Assembly (NCBI RefSeq): GCF_009014635.1
Contig: NZ_BKCF01000001.1
Span: forward strand, 1,414,772 to 1,478,771
Origin: Patiriisocius marinistellae
GTDB lineage: Bacteria > Bacteroidota > Bacteroidia > Flavobacteriales > Flavobacteriaceae
Direction of reading: 5' to 3'
DNA length: 64,000 nucleotides
The stretch's first letter is position 1, and every line of letters starts with the position of its first letter. The position numbers were made by a program, and so were the translations under genes. Positions 42,263-51,226 of this stretch are shown here, piece by piece. The notes under the pieces were generated by a model. The model saw only the letters and a list, made by a program, of their open reading frames with translations, searched no databases and was not told where the DNA came from.

Positions 42263-42967
42263 TTAATTTGTTTTGAAAGTGTGGTTAATTGTAAGTTTTG
42301 TATCCACTTCATTAATGTCAATAGCTTCGATAATATTTACGCCTTTATCATCTAGTATAGATAAAATTAATCCATTGGGTAAATTAAGGTTAGTTTGAAC
42401 ATTTTCACCGTTCATTTTTAATAATCCTGTAAGCAAGTTTGTTAATAATAGATTATTATTAACAGGTTTTGACTCATCAAAAAGGATGGTGATAATTTGT
42501 TCTGGTTTGTTGCTAGGAAAAACAACATAGGCTTTTCTTGGTGCTCCCATAAAATTAACATCATCAGTTTGCTCAGATTGTAGCGAGAGTTGTTCTCCAT
42601 TTATTTCTTCAATTCCACGCGATGCTGCTAAAGTTTTAATGTCCATTTTCATAAACATGAGATTATCTCCCATCTCATAATTTAATTGCAACAGTGATTT
42701 ACTAGATGTGTATAATAAACCTATGTTGCTATTGGTTTTATTCGCACCATTTCCGAAGACATTAAGACCAAAACCCTGAGCTAAAAAACGTGAATCTGTA
42801 AATATGTGACTTCCGTCTTTAGCAAAGGAAATCGAAATGGTATCAAGGGTGTTGTTTTTTTTACTAGGCATTAAATATTTAGCCTCGTAATCAAAACTAA
42901 TATATTGGTTTTGAGCTATAGTATTAATCCCAAAAAAGCATATTAATAAAAATAGAAATTGTTTCAT
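42263..42967 (-). CDS. Secreted protein of unknown function between the transketolase halves
   Basis: A 234-residue protein with a signal peptide (KQFLFLLICFFGINTIAQ) and a beta-rich body (ISFDYEAKYLMPSKKNNTLD, YVVFPSNKPEQIITILFDES). I do not recognise the family. The start ATG at 42967 abuts the transketolase N-subunit stop (42969), so the three genes are likely one transcript. The frame is open to 43003, but those extra codons overlap the upstream gene and precede the signal peptide. A link to sugar metabolism is unproven. Confidence 0.75.
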   Translation of the reverse strand: MKQFLFLLICFFGINTIAQNQYISFDYEAKYLMPSKKNNTLDTISISFAKDGSHIFTDSRFLAQGFGLNVFGNGANKTNSNIGLLYTSSKSLLQLNYEMGDNLMFMKMDIKTLAASRGIEEINGEQLSLQSEQTDDVNFMGAPRKAYVVFPSNKPEQIITILFDESKPVNNNLLLTNLLTGLLKMNGENVQTNLNLPNGLILSILDDKGVNIIEAIDINEVDTKLTINHTFKTN

Positions 42968-42968
42968 A

Positions 42969-43814
42969 TTAATAATCCCCAAGTGTTTCTGCATTTTGCG
43001 CAAGTCCTTGTGCTAGTTGGTCATCATTAGGAGCTTTACCGTGCCATGCGTGCGTGTGCATCATAAAATCAACACCATTGCCCATGATCGTATGTAATAA
43101 AACACAAACAGGTTTTCCATTACCAGATTTTGATTTGGCTGTAGCCATTCCATCAAGGATTGACTGCATGTCATTTCCTTTTGCAATAGATACAACGTCC
43201 CAGCCAAAGGCTTCAAATTTAGCTTTAATGTTTCCCATTGGGAGTACATTTTCAGTCGAGCCGTCAATTTGTTGACCGTTTAAATCAATAGAAACAATTA
43301 AGTTGTCTACTTTGTTTCCAGCAGCATACATAATTGCTTCCCAGTTTTGACCTTCCTGCAATTCGCCATCACCACACAAAGCATAGACGGTATGGTTGTC
43401 TTTATTTAATTTTTTAGCTTCGGCAGCTCCTATTGCTACAGAAATTCCTTGACCCAAAGACCCAGAAGCCATTCGTATTCCTGGCAATCCTTCGTGTGTT
43501 GTAGGGTGTCCTTGTAATCTTGAATTAAGTAACCTAAAAGTACTTAGCTCTTCAACAGGAAAGTAACCAGAACGTGCTAATACACTGTAAAAGACAGGCG
43601 AGATGTGACCATTTGAAAGAAAGAATAAGTCTTCTCCTTTACCATTCATATCAAATCCATCCTTACGCTCCATAATTTCTTGATAGAGTGCTACAAAAAA
43701 TTCGGCACAACCTAAAGAGCCACCTGGGTGACCAGAATTTACTTTATGTACTTGTCTTAAAATATCTCTACGCACCTGTGTAACAAGTGCTTCCAGTTTT
43801 TGAATATTGGCCAT
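42969..43814 (-). CDS. Transketolase, N-terminal subunit
   Basis: A 281-residue ThDP-binding half of transketolase. Substrate/cofactor features are VNSGHPGGSLGCAEFFVALY, HISPVFYSVLARSGYF, MASGSLGQGISVAIG and the ThDP motif GDGELQEGQNWEA followed by VSIDLNGQQIDG. It ends HTHAWHGKAPNDD. First gene of the transcript that also carries the secreted protein gene and the C-terminal subunit. Confidence 0.93.
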   Translation of the reverse strand: MANIQKLEALVTQVRRDILRQVHKVNSGHPGGSLGCAEFFVALYQEIMERKDGFDMNGKGEDLFFLSNGHISPVFYSVLARSGYFPVEELSTFRLLNSRLQGHPTTHEGLPGIRMASGSLGQGISVAIGAAEAKKLNKDNHTVYALCGDGELQEGQNWEAIMYAAGNKVDNLIVSIDLNGQQIDGSTENVLPMGNIKAKFEAFGWDVVSIAKGNDMQSILDGMATAKSKSGNGKPVCVLLHTIMGNGVDFMMHTHAWHGKAPNDDQLAQGLAQNAETLGDY

Positions 43815-43968
43815 AATACGTTTTAAATTTCATTCAAAAATACTTTTTTACAACACCGAGGCAAAATATAGTTTAAGTATGTTATTAACGATTTGGACGT
43901 GTTGTTAACAGAAGTCTTAACTTATTTCAATTCATGAAAAACTTAATTAGGCAAATTATATTATAAAT

Positions 43969-43998
43969 GTTTAAAATACTAAATAAGGTATTTTAAAC
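43969..43998. promoter_or_regulatory. Perfect 11-bp inverted repeat upstream of the lipoprotein gene
   Basis: GTTTAAAATAC and GTATTTTAAAC with an 8-base spacer (TAAATAAG), ending 35 bases before the ATG at 44034. No T-run follows, so it is a candidate operator or 5'-UTR hairpin. Confidence 0.5.
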
Positions 43999-44033
43999 GT
44001 TATCATCAACACTAAACATTAAAATTAAAAATC

Positions 44034-44528
44034 ATGAAAAACCTCATTCTAAAATCCAGTTTAATTTTATTCGTTTTTGCCGGGACTTTAATCTCATGCG
44101 GTAATGATGATGAAGATAATAATAATAGTACTAATCAGACGAGCGCTGACCAAACAACTGCAATAGCGCAAAATGGTACATGGCGCATTACCTATTTTTT
44201 CGATACTGATACTGACGAAACATCTGACTTTGCAGGTATTAATTTTACATTTAATAGTGATGGTTCTGTAAATGCTTCAGGTAATGGTATGTTACAGGAT
44301 GGCACGTGGTCAGTATCAGACAACAGTGGTAATAGCTCTAACGATGATGACGGCAATAGCACCAGTGATGACGACTTTAATCTATTTTTCCCAGTTCCAG
44401 AATCAAGTATCTTCGAGGATTTAAATGATGATTGGGATTTTGTCTCTGTCTCAGAAACTAAAATAGCACTTACAGATGTAAGTGGTGGCAATGGAGGAAC
44501 AGATTTTTTGACTTTTGAAAAGAATTAA
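44034..44528 (+). CDS. Small lipoprotein, lipocalin-like
   Basis: A 164-residue lipoprotein (lipobox LISCGND, Cys22) with an Asp/Asn/Ser/Thr-rich spacer and then a GTWRITYFFDTDTDETSDF-type opening and FTFNSDGSV, TWSVSD strands, the pattern of short Bacteroidetes lipocalin-like lipoproteins. An unusual Asp/Asn/Ser tract (about residues 100-115) interrupts the barrel. Exposed at the membrane surface; ligand unknown. Confidence 0.75.
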   Translation: MKNLILKSSLILFVFAGTLISCGNDDEDNNNSTNQTSADQTTAIAQNGTWRITYFFDTDTDETSDFAGINFTFNSDGSVNASGNGMLQDGTWSVSDNSGNSSNDDDGNSTSDDDFNLFFPVPESSIFEDLNDDWDFVSVSETKIALTDVSGGNGGTDFLTFEKN

Positions 44529-44552
44529 AGCTTCGGAAATTTTAAGTAATTC

Positions 44553-44589
44553 AAAAAAATGCCTTTGTTTTAAACTAAGGCATTTTTTT
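44553..44589 (+). terminator. Terminator after the lipocalin-like lipoprotein gene
   Basis: AAAAAAATGCCTT and AAGGCATTTTTTT (13 pairs) around an 11-base loop. A CTTCGGAAAT copy lies just before it (44531-44540). Confidence 0.88.
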
Positions 44590-44713
44590 ATGAAGCATAA
44601 CAAATATTTTAATCGACCATTACAATTTACATTGCTTGATTCTATTGTTAATTGTTGTCTAATTTCCGAAGAAACAAACCTTAATAATAGACTGCCAAAT
44701 TTTCTATTTAAGC

Positions 44714-44721
44714 TATCTTTG
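44714..44721 (+). promoter_or_regulatory. -7 element TATCTTTG before tgt
   Basis: A perfect TAnnTTTG match 43 bases before the tgt ATG. Confidence 0.55.
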
Positions 44722-44764
44722 CCGTTCTAAAAATGAAGGCAAAATACCTTTATAAATAAAGCAA

Positions 44765-45895
44765 ATGGATTTTAAACTCGAAGCTACAGACGTACAAGGA
44801 CAAGCGCGTGCAGGAACAATAACCTTAGATCATGGAACCGTGGAAACTCCCATTTTTATGCCTGTTGGCACCGTGGGAACTGTAAAAGGAGTACATCAAA
44901 AAGAGCTTAAAGATGAAATCAATCCAGATATCATTTTAGGAAATACCTATCATCTATACTTGCGCCCGGGAACTAACATACTTGAGAAAGCTGGCGGAAT
45001 ACACAAGTTTATGAATTGGGACCGAAACATATTAACAGATAGTGGAGGGTATCAAGTATATTCACTTTCTGGAAATAATAAAATTAAAGAAGAAGGTGTA
45101 AAGTTTAAATCACACATTGACGGAAGTTACCACATGTTCACACCCGAAAATGTAATGGAAATTCAGCGTACCATTGGGGCAGATATTATTATGGCATTTG
45201 ATGAATGTACACCATATCCATGTGACTATAATTATGCAAAACGCTCCATGCACATGACGCATCGTTGGCTAGAGCGTTGTTTAACTCACTTAGATAAAAC
45301 ACCTTTAAAATATGATTATAATCAAACGTTTTTTCCTATTGTTCAAGGTAGCACCTATAAAGATTTAAGAAAACAATCTGCCGAATATATTGCAGGAGTA
45401 GGGGCAGCAGGAAACGCCATTGGTGGATTAAGTGTAGGAGAGCCAGCTGAGGAAATGTATGAAATGACTGAGGTAGTAACTGCGATCCTTCCTAAAGACA
45501 AACCACGTTATTTAATGGGAGTTGGAACACCTATTAATTTGTTAGAAAATATTGCACTTGGGATTGATATGTTTGACTGCGTAATGCCTACCAGAAATGG
45601 AAGAAATGGAATGCTCTTTACAGCACATGGTACTATCAATATTAAAAATAAAAAGTGGGAGGCAGATTTTTCAGCCCTTGATGACATGGCTATCACCTGG
45701 GTAGATACTGAATACAGCAAAGCATACGTGCGCCATTTATTTACAGTAAACGAAATGCTAGGAAGACAAATAGCAACAATCCATAATTTAGGATTTTACT
45801 TATGGTTGGTGCGAGAAGCTAGAAAGCATATCTTAGCGGGAGATTTTACAACATGGAAGAATATGATGGTGAAACAAATGGATAAGCGCTTGTAA
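44765..45895 (+). CDS. tgt: Queuine/preQ1 tRNA-guanine transglycosylase Tgt, zinc cysteines absent
   Basis: A 376-residue TIM-barrel enzyme that swaps G34 for preQ1 in tRNAs with GUN anticodons. Motifs: LGNTYHLYLRPG, ILTDSGGYQV (general acid/base Asp), IMAFDECTPYP, GGLSVGEP and FDCVMPTRNGRNG (nucleophile region). In well-studied Tgt proteins a zinc site CxCxxC lies about 30 residues further on; the aligned stretch here (LDDMAITWVDTEYSKAYVRHLF) has no Cys. The C-terminus (IHNLGFYLWLVREARKHIL) is normal. The first gene of the tgt-lptG-eamA-accA-dnaB cluster. Confidence 0.93.
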   Translation: MDFKLEATDVQGQARAGTITLDHGTVETPIFMPVGTVGTVKGVHQKELKDEINPDIILGNTYHLYLRPGTNILEKAGGIHKFMNWDRNILTDSGGYQVYSLSGNNKIKEEGVKFKSHIDGSYHMFTPENVMEIQRTIGADIIMAFDECTPYPCDYNYAKRSMHMTHRWLERCLTHLDKTPLKYDYNQTFFPIVQGSTYKDLRKQSAEYIAGVGAAGNAIGGLSVGEPAEEMYEMTEVVTAILPKDKPRYLMGVGTPINLLENIALGIDMFDCVMPTRNGRNGMLFTAHGTINIKNKKWEADFSALDDMAITWVDTEYSKAYVRHLFTVNEMLGRQIATIHNLGFYLWLVREARKHILAGDFTTWKNMMVKQMDKRL

Positions 45896-46020
45896 TTTTT
45901 AGTAGACAATAGTAGTTATTAGACTAGGTCTTTAATAGAAAAAAGTATATTAATTTCTTCGGAAATATTAGACAACCAATAACGTTTTATAAACTTAACA
46001 ACAAACCCATTTAACCTCGC

Positions 46021-47100
46021 ATGCTCAGCATCCTTGATAAATACATATTAAAACGATACTTAGGGACATTTTTGCTCCTACTATTGCTTTTTATACCTAT
46101 TGGGATTACGGTGAATCTTGCTGAAAAAATTGATAAAATTTTAGCAAACGAAGTTCCTTTTCTCGAGGTCGCAATTTACTATCTAGATTTCACAGTTTAT
46201 TTTGCTAATCTGTTGTTTCCATTATTTCTGTTTTTGTCAGTTATTTGGTTTACTTCAAAACTTGCTAATAATACTGAAATTATTGCTTTTTTAAGCAGTG
46301 GTGTTTCATACTACAGGTTTTTACGTCCTTATATGATAGGTGCAACTATAGTGTGTATTGGGGCTTTTTTCTTGGGAATGTATCTTGCCCCAATTGCCAG
46401 CCAAGGGTTCAATGATTTTACCTACAAGCATCTTAAAAAAGGGAAAAAAGCGTATGAGAATACAAACGTTTACAGGCAACTAAATGAAAATCAATATTTA
46501 TATGTTGGTTATTTTAATGTTACCGAAAAAACAGGAACTAATTTTACATTAGAGGAATTTGATGGACCTAAGATGGTCAATAAAATATCTGCCAACCGAA
46601 TTCAATTTAATGAGGCAGATTCTACATATACTTTATTTAAATATAAAGAACGCAGAGTGGGAGAATTTGGAGATGAACTAATTTCAGAGGCAAAAAGAGA
46701 TACCATATTTGATTTTGACTTAGATGACTTAACTCCAGTAAAATATATAGCAGAAACACTCAACCTTAATGAGTTAAACGACTTTATTGCTAGAGAAAAA
46801 GAAAAGGGTTCATCTTACATAAGCAGATACGAGGTTGTGCGATATAAACGATGGAGTTTACCAGTATCTGCTTACATTTTAACCATCATCGCTGTGGCAG
46901 TTTCATCTGTTAAACGTCGTGGAGGAATGGGAGTAAACCTAGCCATTGGTATCGCTATTGGAATGGTATTTATATTCTTTGATAAAATTTTTGGGACCCT
47001 TGCAGAGCAGAGTGACTTCTCTCCTTTTATTGCAACATGGGCACCTAATATGGTCTTCGCCGTACTGGCAATATACCTTTTAAGAAATGCAAAACGCTAA
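46021..47100 (+). CDS. LptF/LptG-family lipopolysaccharide export permease
   Basis: A 359-residue inner-membrane protein of the YjgP/YjgQ family. The N-terminal LDKYILKRYLGTFLLLLLLF and about three membrane helices are followed by a large periplasmic beta-rich domain (about 110-265) and three C-terminal helices (about 280-357), the LptF/LptG topology. It works with LptB to move LPS out of the inner membrane. LptF and LptG cannot be told apart with confidence here. Its last 14 bases overlap the EamA gene. Confidence 0.88.
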   Translation: MLSILDKYILKRYLGTFLLLLLLFIPIGITVNLAEKIDKILANEVPFLEVAIYYLDFTVYFANLLFPLFLFLSVIWFTSKLANNTEIIAFLSSGVSYYRFLRPYMIGATIVCIGAFFLGMYLAPIASQGFNDFTYKHLKKGKKAYENTNVYRQLNENQYLYVGYFNVTEKTGTNFTLEEFDGPKMVNKISANRIQFNEADSTYTLFKYKERRVGEFGDELISEAKRDTIFDFDLDDLTPVKYIAETLNLNELNDFIAREKEKGSSYISRYEVVRYKRWSLPVSAYILTIIAVAVSSVKRRGGMGVNLAIGIAIGMVFIFFDKIFGTLAEQSDFSPFIATWAPNMVFAVLAIYLLRNAKR

Positions 47101-47989
47101 ATTACTCAATTACCTTCATCTCCATTTCATAGTTTTTATTTGGGGTTTTACAGCTGTTTTAGGAGCGCTTATTAGTATTGAAGCAATCCCTTTGGTTTGG
47201 TATCGTATGTTGATAGCGAGTCTATTAATTTTTGGATGGGTAGTATACAAGAAGACACCCTTAAAATTTCCGAAGAAAACACTTGCAGGGTTTTTAATAG
47301 CGGGTGCTATTATTGCAGCACATTGGTTAACATTTTTTGGTGCAATAAAAGTGTCAAATGTTTCAATAACACTTGCAGTACTTTCAACGGGAGCTTTTTT
47401 TACTTCTATTTTAGAGCCTATTTATTATAAGCGAAAAGTAATCTGGTATGAGGTTGCATTTGGCGTATTAGTCATAGCTGGGTTATGCATCATATTTAAT
47501 GTAGAGGGTGATTATTTTTGGGGTATCGTAATGGCATTAACTTCGGCATTTTTGAGTGCTTTGTTTTCTGTAATCAATGGCAAATTTGCGGTAAAATATG
47601 ATGCTTCGGTAATATCATTTTATGAATTAGGTTTTGGGATGTTGTGTATTACAGTGTACCTGCTTTTTAGTGGGAGTTTTACAGCAGAGTTTTTTAAATT
47701 ACAAATGTCAGATTGGGTATATCTTGCTATTTTAGCTTCGGCTTGTACGGCTTATGCATTTATTGCCAGTGTGCATGTAATGAAATGGATTAGTCCATAT
47801 ACAGTGATGTTGACCATAAATATGGAGCCTGTTTATGGTATTATCCTCGCGCTACTCATTTTAGGAGACAGTGAAAATATGAGTCCGCAGTTTTATTATG
47901 GAGCAGCTCTAATAGTAATGACTGTAGTAGCTAACGGAATCATCAAAAACAAAACTCAAAGAAAAAAAAGACGTTTAGGTAATAGCTAA
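47087..47989 (+). CDS. EamA/DMT-family transporter
   Basis: A 300-residue membrane protein with ten hydrophobic segments in two EamA halves (FIVFIWGFTAVLGALISIE at the start of the first, FWGIVMALTSAFLSALFSVI at the start of the second). Members export amino acids, nucleosides or other metabolites; the substrate is unknown. It overlaps the LPS permease gene by 14 bases and ends in a basic tail (KTQRKKRRLGNS). Confidence 0.88.
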   Translation: MQNAKLLNYLHLHFIVFIWGFTAVLGALISIEAIPLVWYRMLIASLLIFGWVVYKKTPLKFPKKTLAGFLIAGAIIAAHWLTFFGAIKVSNVSITLAVLSTGAFFTSILEPIYYKRKVIWYEVAFGVLVIAGLCIIFNVEGDYFWGIVMALTSAFLSALFSVINGKFAVKYDASVISFYELGFGMLCITVYLLFSGSFTAEFFKLQMSDWVYLAILASACTAYAFIASVHVMKWISPYTVMLTINMEPVYGIILALLILGDSENMSPQFYYGAALIVMTVVANGIIKNKTQRKKRRLGNS

Positions 47990-48000
47990 TAACATTATTT

Positions 48001-48008
48001 TATCTTTG
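48001..48008 (+). promoter_or_regulatory. -7 element TATCTTTG before accA
   Basis: A perfect TAnnTTTG match 35 bases before the accA ATG. Confidence 0.6.
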
Positions 48009-48042
48009 CAGACAGACCAAAAATTAAAAGTCCAAGAATATT

Positions 48043-48996
48043 ATGGAATACCTTGATTTTGAATTACCAATAAAGGAATTGCAAGAGCAATACGAAAAGG
48101 CATGTGCGATAGGCGAGGAGAGTGATGTTGATGTGAAGAAGACTTGCCAGCAGATTGAGAAGAAATTAAAAGAAGCTAAAAAAGACATCTATAAAAATTT
48201 GACGCCATGGCAGCGTGTGCAATTATCACGTCACCCTAACCGTCCATATACTATGGACTACATCAACGCTATTTGTGGAGATTCGTTTGTAGAGTTACAT
48301 GGCGATAGAGGTTTTAAAGATGATAAAGCAATGGTAGGAGGCCTAGGAAAAATAGGAGACCAGAGCTATATGTTTATTGGCCAACAAAAAGGATACAATA
48401 CTAAAACAAGACAATATCGCAACTTTGGGATGGCAAATCCAGAAGGATACCGTAAAGCATTGCGCTTAATGAAAAGTGCAGAGAAATTTGGAATTCCTGT
48501 AGTTTGCTTAATTGACACTCCAGGTGCCTACCCAGGATTAGAAGCAGAAGAGCGCGGTCAAGGGGAAGCTATTGCAAGAAACATTCTTGAAATGACACGA
48601 CTTAAAGTGCCTATAATTGTTGTGATTATTGGAGAAGGAGCAAGTGGTGGAGCTTTAGGAATAGGTGTAGGTGATAAAGTGTTAATGTTAGAAAATACAT
48701 GGTATTCAGTAATCTCACCAGAGAGTTGTTCTTCAATTTTATGGCGTAGTTGGGAGTTTAAAGAACAAGCTGCGGAGGCCTTAAAACTAACAGCAACTGA
48801 CATGAAAAAGCAGAAACTTATTGATGTAATTGTAAAAGAACCACTAGGTGGAGCTCATGCTAATAGAGCAGAAACTTTTCAAATAGTTTCTACTGCAATT
48901 TCAAAAGAATATAAAGCTTTAAAAGACTTATCACCAAAAGATTTAGTTGACCAGAGGATGGAAAAATATTCAGAAATGGGAGTCTTCAAAGGCTAG
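48043..48996 (+). CDS. accA: Acetyl-CoA carboxylase carboxyltransferase subunit alpha
   Basis: A 317-residue carboxyltransferase alpha subunit, which with AccD moves the carboxyl group from biotin to acetyl-CoA in the first step of fatty-acid synthesis. Motifs: [51 protein letters not shown] and [15 protein letters not shown] (the acyl-CoA oxyanion region). Full length. Own promoter and terminator. Confidence 0.96.
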   Translation: MEYLDFELPIKELQEQYEKACAIGEESDVDVKKTCQQIEKKLKEAKKDIYKNLTPWQRVQLSRHPNRPYTMDYINAICGDSFVELHGDRGFKDDKAMVGGLGKIGDQSYMFIGQQKGYNTKTRQYRNFGMANPEGYRKALRLMKSAEKFGIPVVCLIDTPGAYPGLEAEERGQGEAIARNILEMTRLKVPIIVVIIGEGASGGALGIGVGDKVLMLENTWYSVISPESCSSILWRSWEFKEQAAEALKLTATDMKKQKLIDVIVKEPLGGAHANRAETFQIVSTAISKEYKALKDLSPKDLVDQRMEKYSEMGVFKG

Positions 48997-49019
48997 TTGT
49001 AACGATACCAACGATTTTT

Positions 49020-49051
49020 AAAATCTGGAGTTTCTACTTCAGATTTTTTTT
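49020..49051 (+). terminator. accA terminator
   Basis: AAAATCTGGAG and CTTCAGATTTT (G-U inside) with a short loop, then T-run. Confidence 0.8.
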
Positions 49052-49162
49052 ATGCTTATTAACAATAATATAGAGTTATTAACAGTTGATTTGTTAATGA
49101 CCTGTGAACAGTGCAGGCCTAAATTTTAGCCGTTCACTTAACAATTTCTTTACATTCGCTAT

Positions 49163-50716
49163 ATGGAAAAAGTACAATCTAAAACCTCATTTGCTAAGCG
49201 CCCATCTCAAATTATAAATTTAGAGAAAGGGAAAATTCCGCCACAAGCAATTGATTTAGAGGAAGTTGTGCTTGGGGCGATGATGATTGATAAAAAAGGT
49301 GTTGATGAGGTGATTGATATTCTCAACCCAGATGTATTCTATAAAGAAGCACATCAACACATATTTGAAGCTATTCACACCTTGTTTGTAAACAGTGAAC
49401 CAGTTGACTTATTAACCGTTTCATCACAGTTAAAACGTAGTCTAACATTAGAGCAGGCAGGAGGCGAATTTTACCTCATTCAGTTAACGCAAAAAGTATC
49501 ATCTTCTGCACATATTGAATTTCATGCACGTATCATCCTTCAAAAATTTATTCAACGTAGTTTGATTAAAATTTCAAATGAAATTATCGAAGAATCGTAT
49601 GATGAAGCAACAGATGTTTTTGACTTATTAGATACAGCCGAAAGTAAATTATATGATATCACACAAGGAAATATTAAACGTTCCAGTGAGACAGCTCAAG
49701 ATTTAGTAATACAAGCAAAAAAGCGTATTGAAGAAATTGCAAATCAAGAAGGACTCTCTGGAGTTCCTAGTGGTTTTGAATTAGTAGACAAGTTGACATC
49801 TGGATGGCAACCTAGTGATTTAATAATCATCGCTGCACGTCCAGGTATGGGTAAAACGGCATTAACGTTATCCATGGCTCGTAATATGGCAGTGCAACAC
49901 AATATACCTGTAGCATTTTTCTCGTGTGAGATGTCATCCGTACAATTAATAACACGTTTGATCTCAAGTGAAACTGGGCTTTCTTCTGAAAAGTTGAGAA
50001 CTGGAAATCTTGAAAAGCATGAATGGGAACAATTAAATGTAAAAGTAAAAGGACTTGAAAAAGCACCTTTATTTATTGACGATACACCTTCACTTTCTAT
50101 TTTTGACCTTAGAGCAAAAGCAAGGCGTCTTGCATCCCAACACGGTATTAAAATGATCATGATTGATTACTTGCAATTAATGACTGCCGGAGGAAATAAA
50201 AATGGAGGAAATCGTGAACAAGAAATTTCAACCATTTCTAGAAACCTTAAAGCACTTGCAAAAGAACTTAATATCCCAGTAATTGCATTATCGCAGTTGT
50301 CACGTGCTGTTGAAACCCGTGGTGGGAGTAAGCGCCCATTGTTGAGTGACCTTCGTGAGTCTGGTGCAATTGAGCAAGATGCAGATATTGTATCATTTAT
50401 CTACCGTCCAGAATATTACAAAATTGAAGAGTGGGATGACGAGGAAAACTCACCTACAGATGGACAAGCTGAGTTTATTGTTGCTAAGCACCGTAACGGT
50501 GGATTAGATGAAATTAGATTACGTTTCTTAGGACATTTAGGTAAGTTTGAAAACCTAGAAACTTTTCCATTTACAAACGAAATAGCTTCAAGTATGAACG
50601 CTGCAGCAAACGATGATACTTTTAAAACACCCAACTTCCCATCTGCTGAGGATGCCTTTGGAAGTTCTATGAATGATGATTTGTCACCAGAAGGTGAGGA
50701 TGAAGTACCTTTTTAG
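49163..50716 (+). CDS. dnaB: Replicative DNA helicase DnaB
   Basis: A 517-residue hexameric helicase that unwinds DNA at the replication fork. N-terminal helical domain (PPQAIDLEEVVLGAMM), linker, and RecA-like domain with Walker A ARPGMGKTALTL (about residues 226-237), Walker B MIMIDYLQLM and the DnaB signatures EISTISRNLKALAKEL, SQLSRAVE and DLRESGAIEQDADIV. No intein. The acidic C-terminal tail (GEDEVPF) resembles that of SSB proteins. Confidence 0.96.
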   Translation: MEKVQSKTSFAKRPSQIINLEKGKIPPQAIDLEEVVLGAMMIDKKGVDEVIDILNPDVFYKEAHQHIFEAIHTLFVNSEPVDLLTVSSQLKRSLTLEQAGGEFYLIQLTQKVSSSAHIEFHARIILQKFIQRSLIKISNEIIEESYDEATDVFDLLDTAESKLYDITQGNIKRSSETAQDLVIQAKKRIEEIANQEGLSGVPSGFELVDKLTSGWQPSDLIIIAARPGMGKTALTLSMARNMAVQHNIPVAFFSCEMSSVQLITRLISSETGLSSEKLRTGNLEKHEWEQLNVKVKGLEKAPLFIDDTPSLSIFDLRAKARRLASQHGIKMIMIDYLQLMTAGGNKNGGNREQEISTISRNLKALAKELNIPVIALSQLSRAVETRGGSKRPLLSDLRESGAIEQDADIVSFIYRPEYYKIEEWDDEENSPTDGQAEFIVAKHRNGGLDEIRLRFLGHLGKFENLETFPFTNEIASSMNAAANDDTFKTPNFPSAEDAFGSSMNDDLSPEGEDEVPF

Positions 50717-50798
50717 AATTTCAAATTATGCTTGGTTGAGCGAAGTTCAATTTTTCATATAGTACTTATATAATAATTGGTATAAAATCTTTTCCTCA

Positions 50799-50843
50799 CT
50801 TCGGAAATTTCAATCCTGCCTATTATTTTGTTGTTTAAAATTT
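50799..50843 (+). repeat. 45-bp direct repeat, copy 1 (left of the collar gene)
   Basis: It begins CTTCGGAAATTTCAATC and matches 51277-51321 at 42 of 45 positions (differences at positions 17, 31 and 35). The right end is degenerate where copy 2 has ATTTCCGAAG. Confidence 0.85.
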
Positions 50844-50992
50844 AAAGAGTAATACATTTTTTTACATAAATCAAGCACACTTCCTACGTAATCAGCTTAT
50901 ATTCAGTAAAATAGGTGTTTTTACGTATTGTAATGCCTAAAATTTAGCGTACTATTATAACATTATTTTTTATTAATTTAATTTTTAATGTT

Positions 50993-51226
50993 ATGGAAAT
51001 GTATTTAGGACAAGTATTACTATTTGCAGGTAATTTCACGCCTGTAAATTGGGCAATCTGTGAAGGACAGATATTACAAATAAGTCAAAATCAATCGCTA
51101 TTTGCAATTTTGGGAACCCGATTTGGAGGCGATGGAAGAGAAACTTTCGGTCTGCCTAAAATTGCAAGTCATGATGGGATTAATTATATAATTTGTGTTA
51201 ATGGCATTTTTCCGTCAAGAAATTAA
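50993..51226 (+). CDS. Very short phage-tail-collar domain protein (77 aa)
   Basis: A 77-residue protein. The first 60 residues match the Collar domain of microcystin-dependent/tail-fibre proteins (YLGQVLLFAGNFTPVNWAICEG, ISQNQSLFAILGTRFGGDG, ETFGLPKI). It then goes straight to GINYIICVNGIFPSRN, which is the extreme C-terminus of the usual 160-200-residue members. So the whole middle portion is missing, without a frameshift or stop, as a short variant or an internal deletion. It stands alone, flanked by two copies of a 45-bp repeat, with no other phage genes nearby. Confidence 0.8.
   Translation: MEMYLGQVLLFAGNFTPVNWAICEGQILQISQNQSLFAILGTRFGGDGRETFGLPKIASHDGINYIICVNGIFPSRN

Noticed and set aside
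42969..43814. Split transketolase as a frameshifted pseudogene
   Set aside because: Both halves have proper starts and stops, a complete gene lies between them, and two-subunit transketolases are well known.
49150..49158. TACATTCG as the dnaB promoter
   Set aside because: Imperfect match and only a few bases before the ATG, too close for a -7 element unless the mRNA is leaderless.
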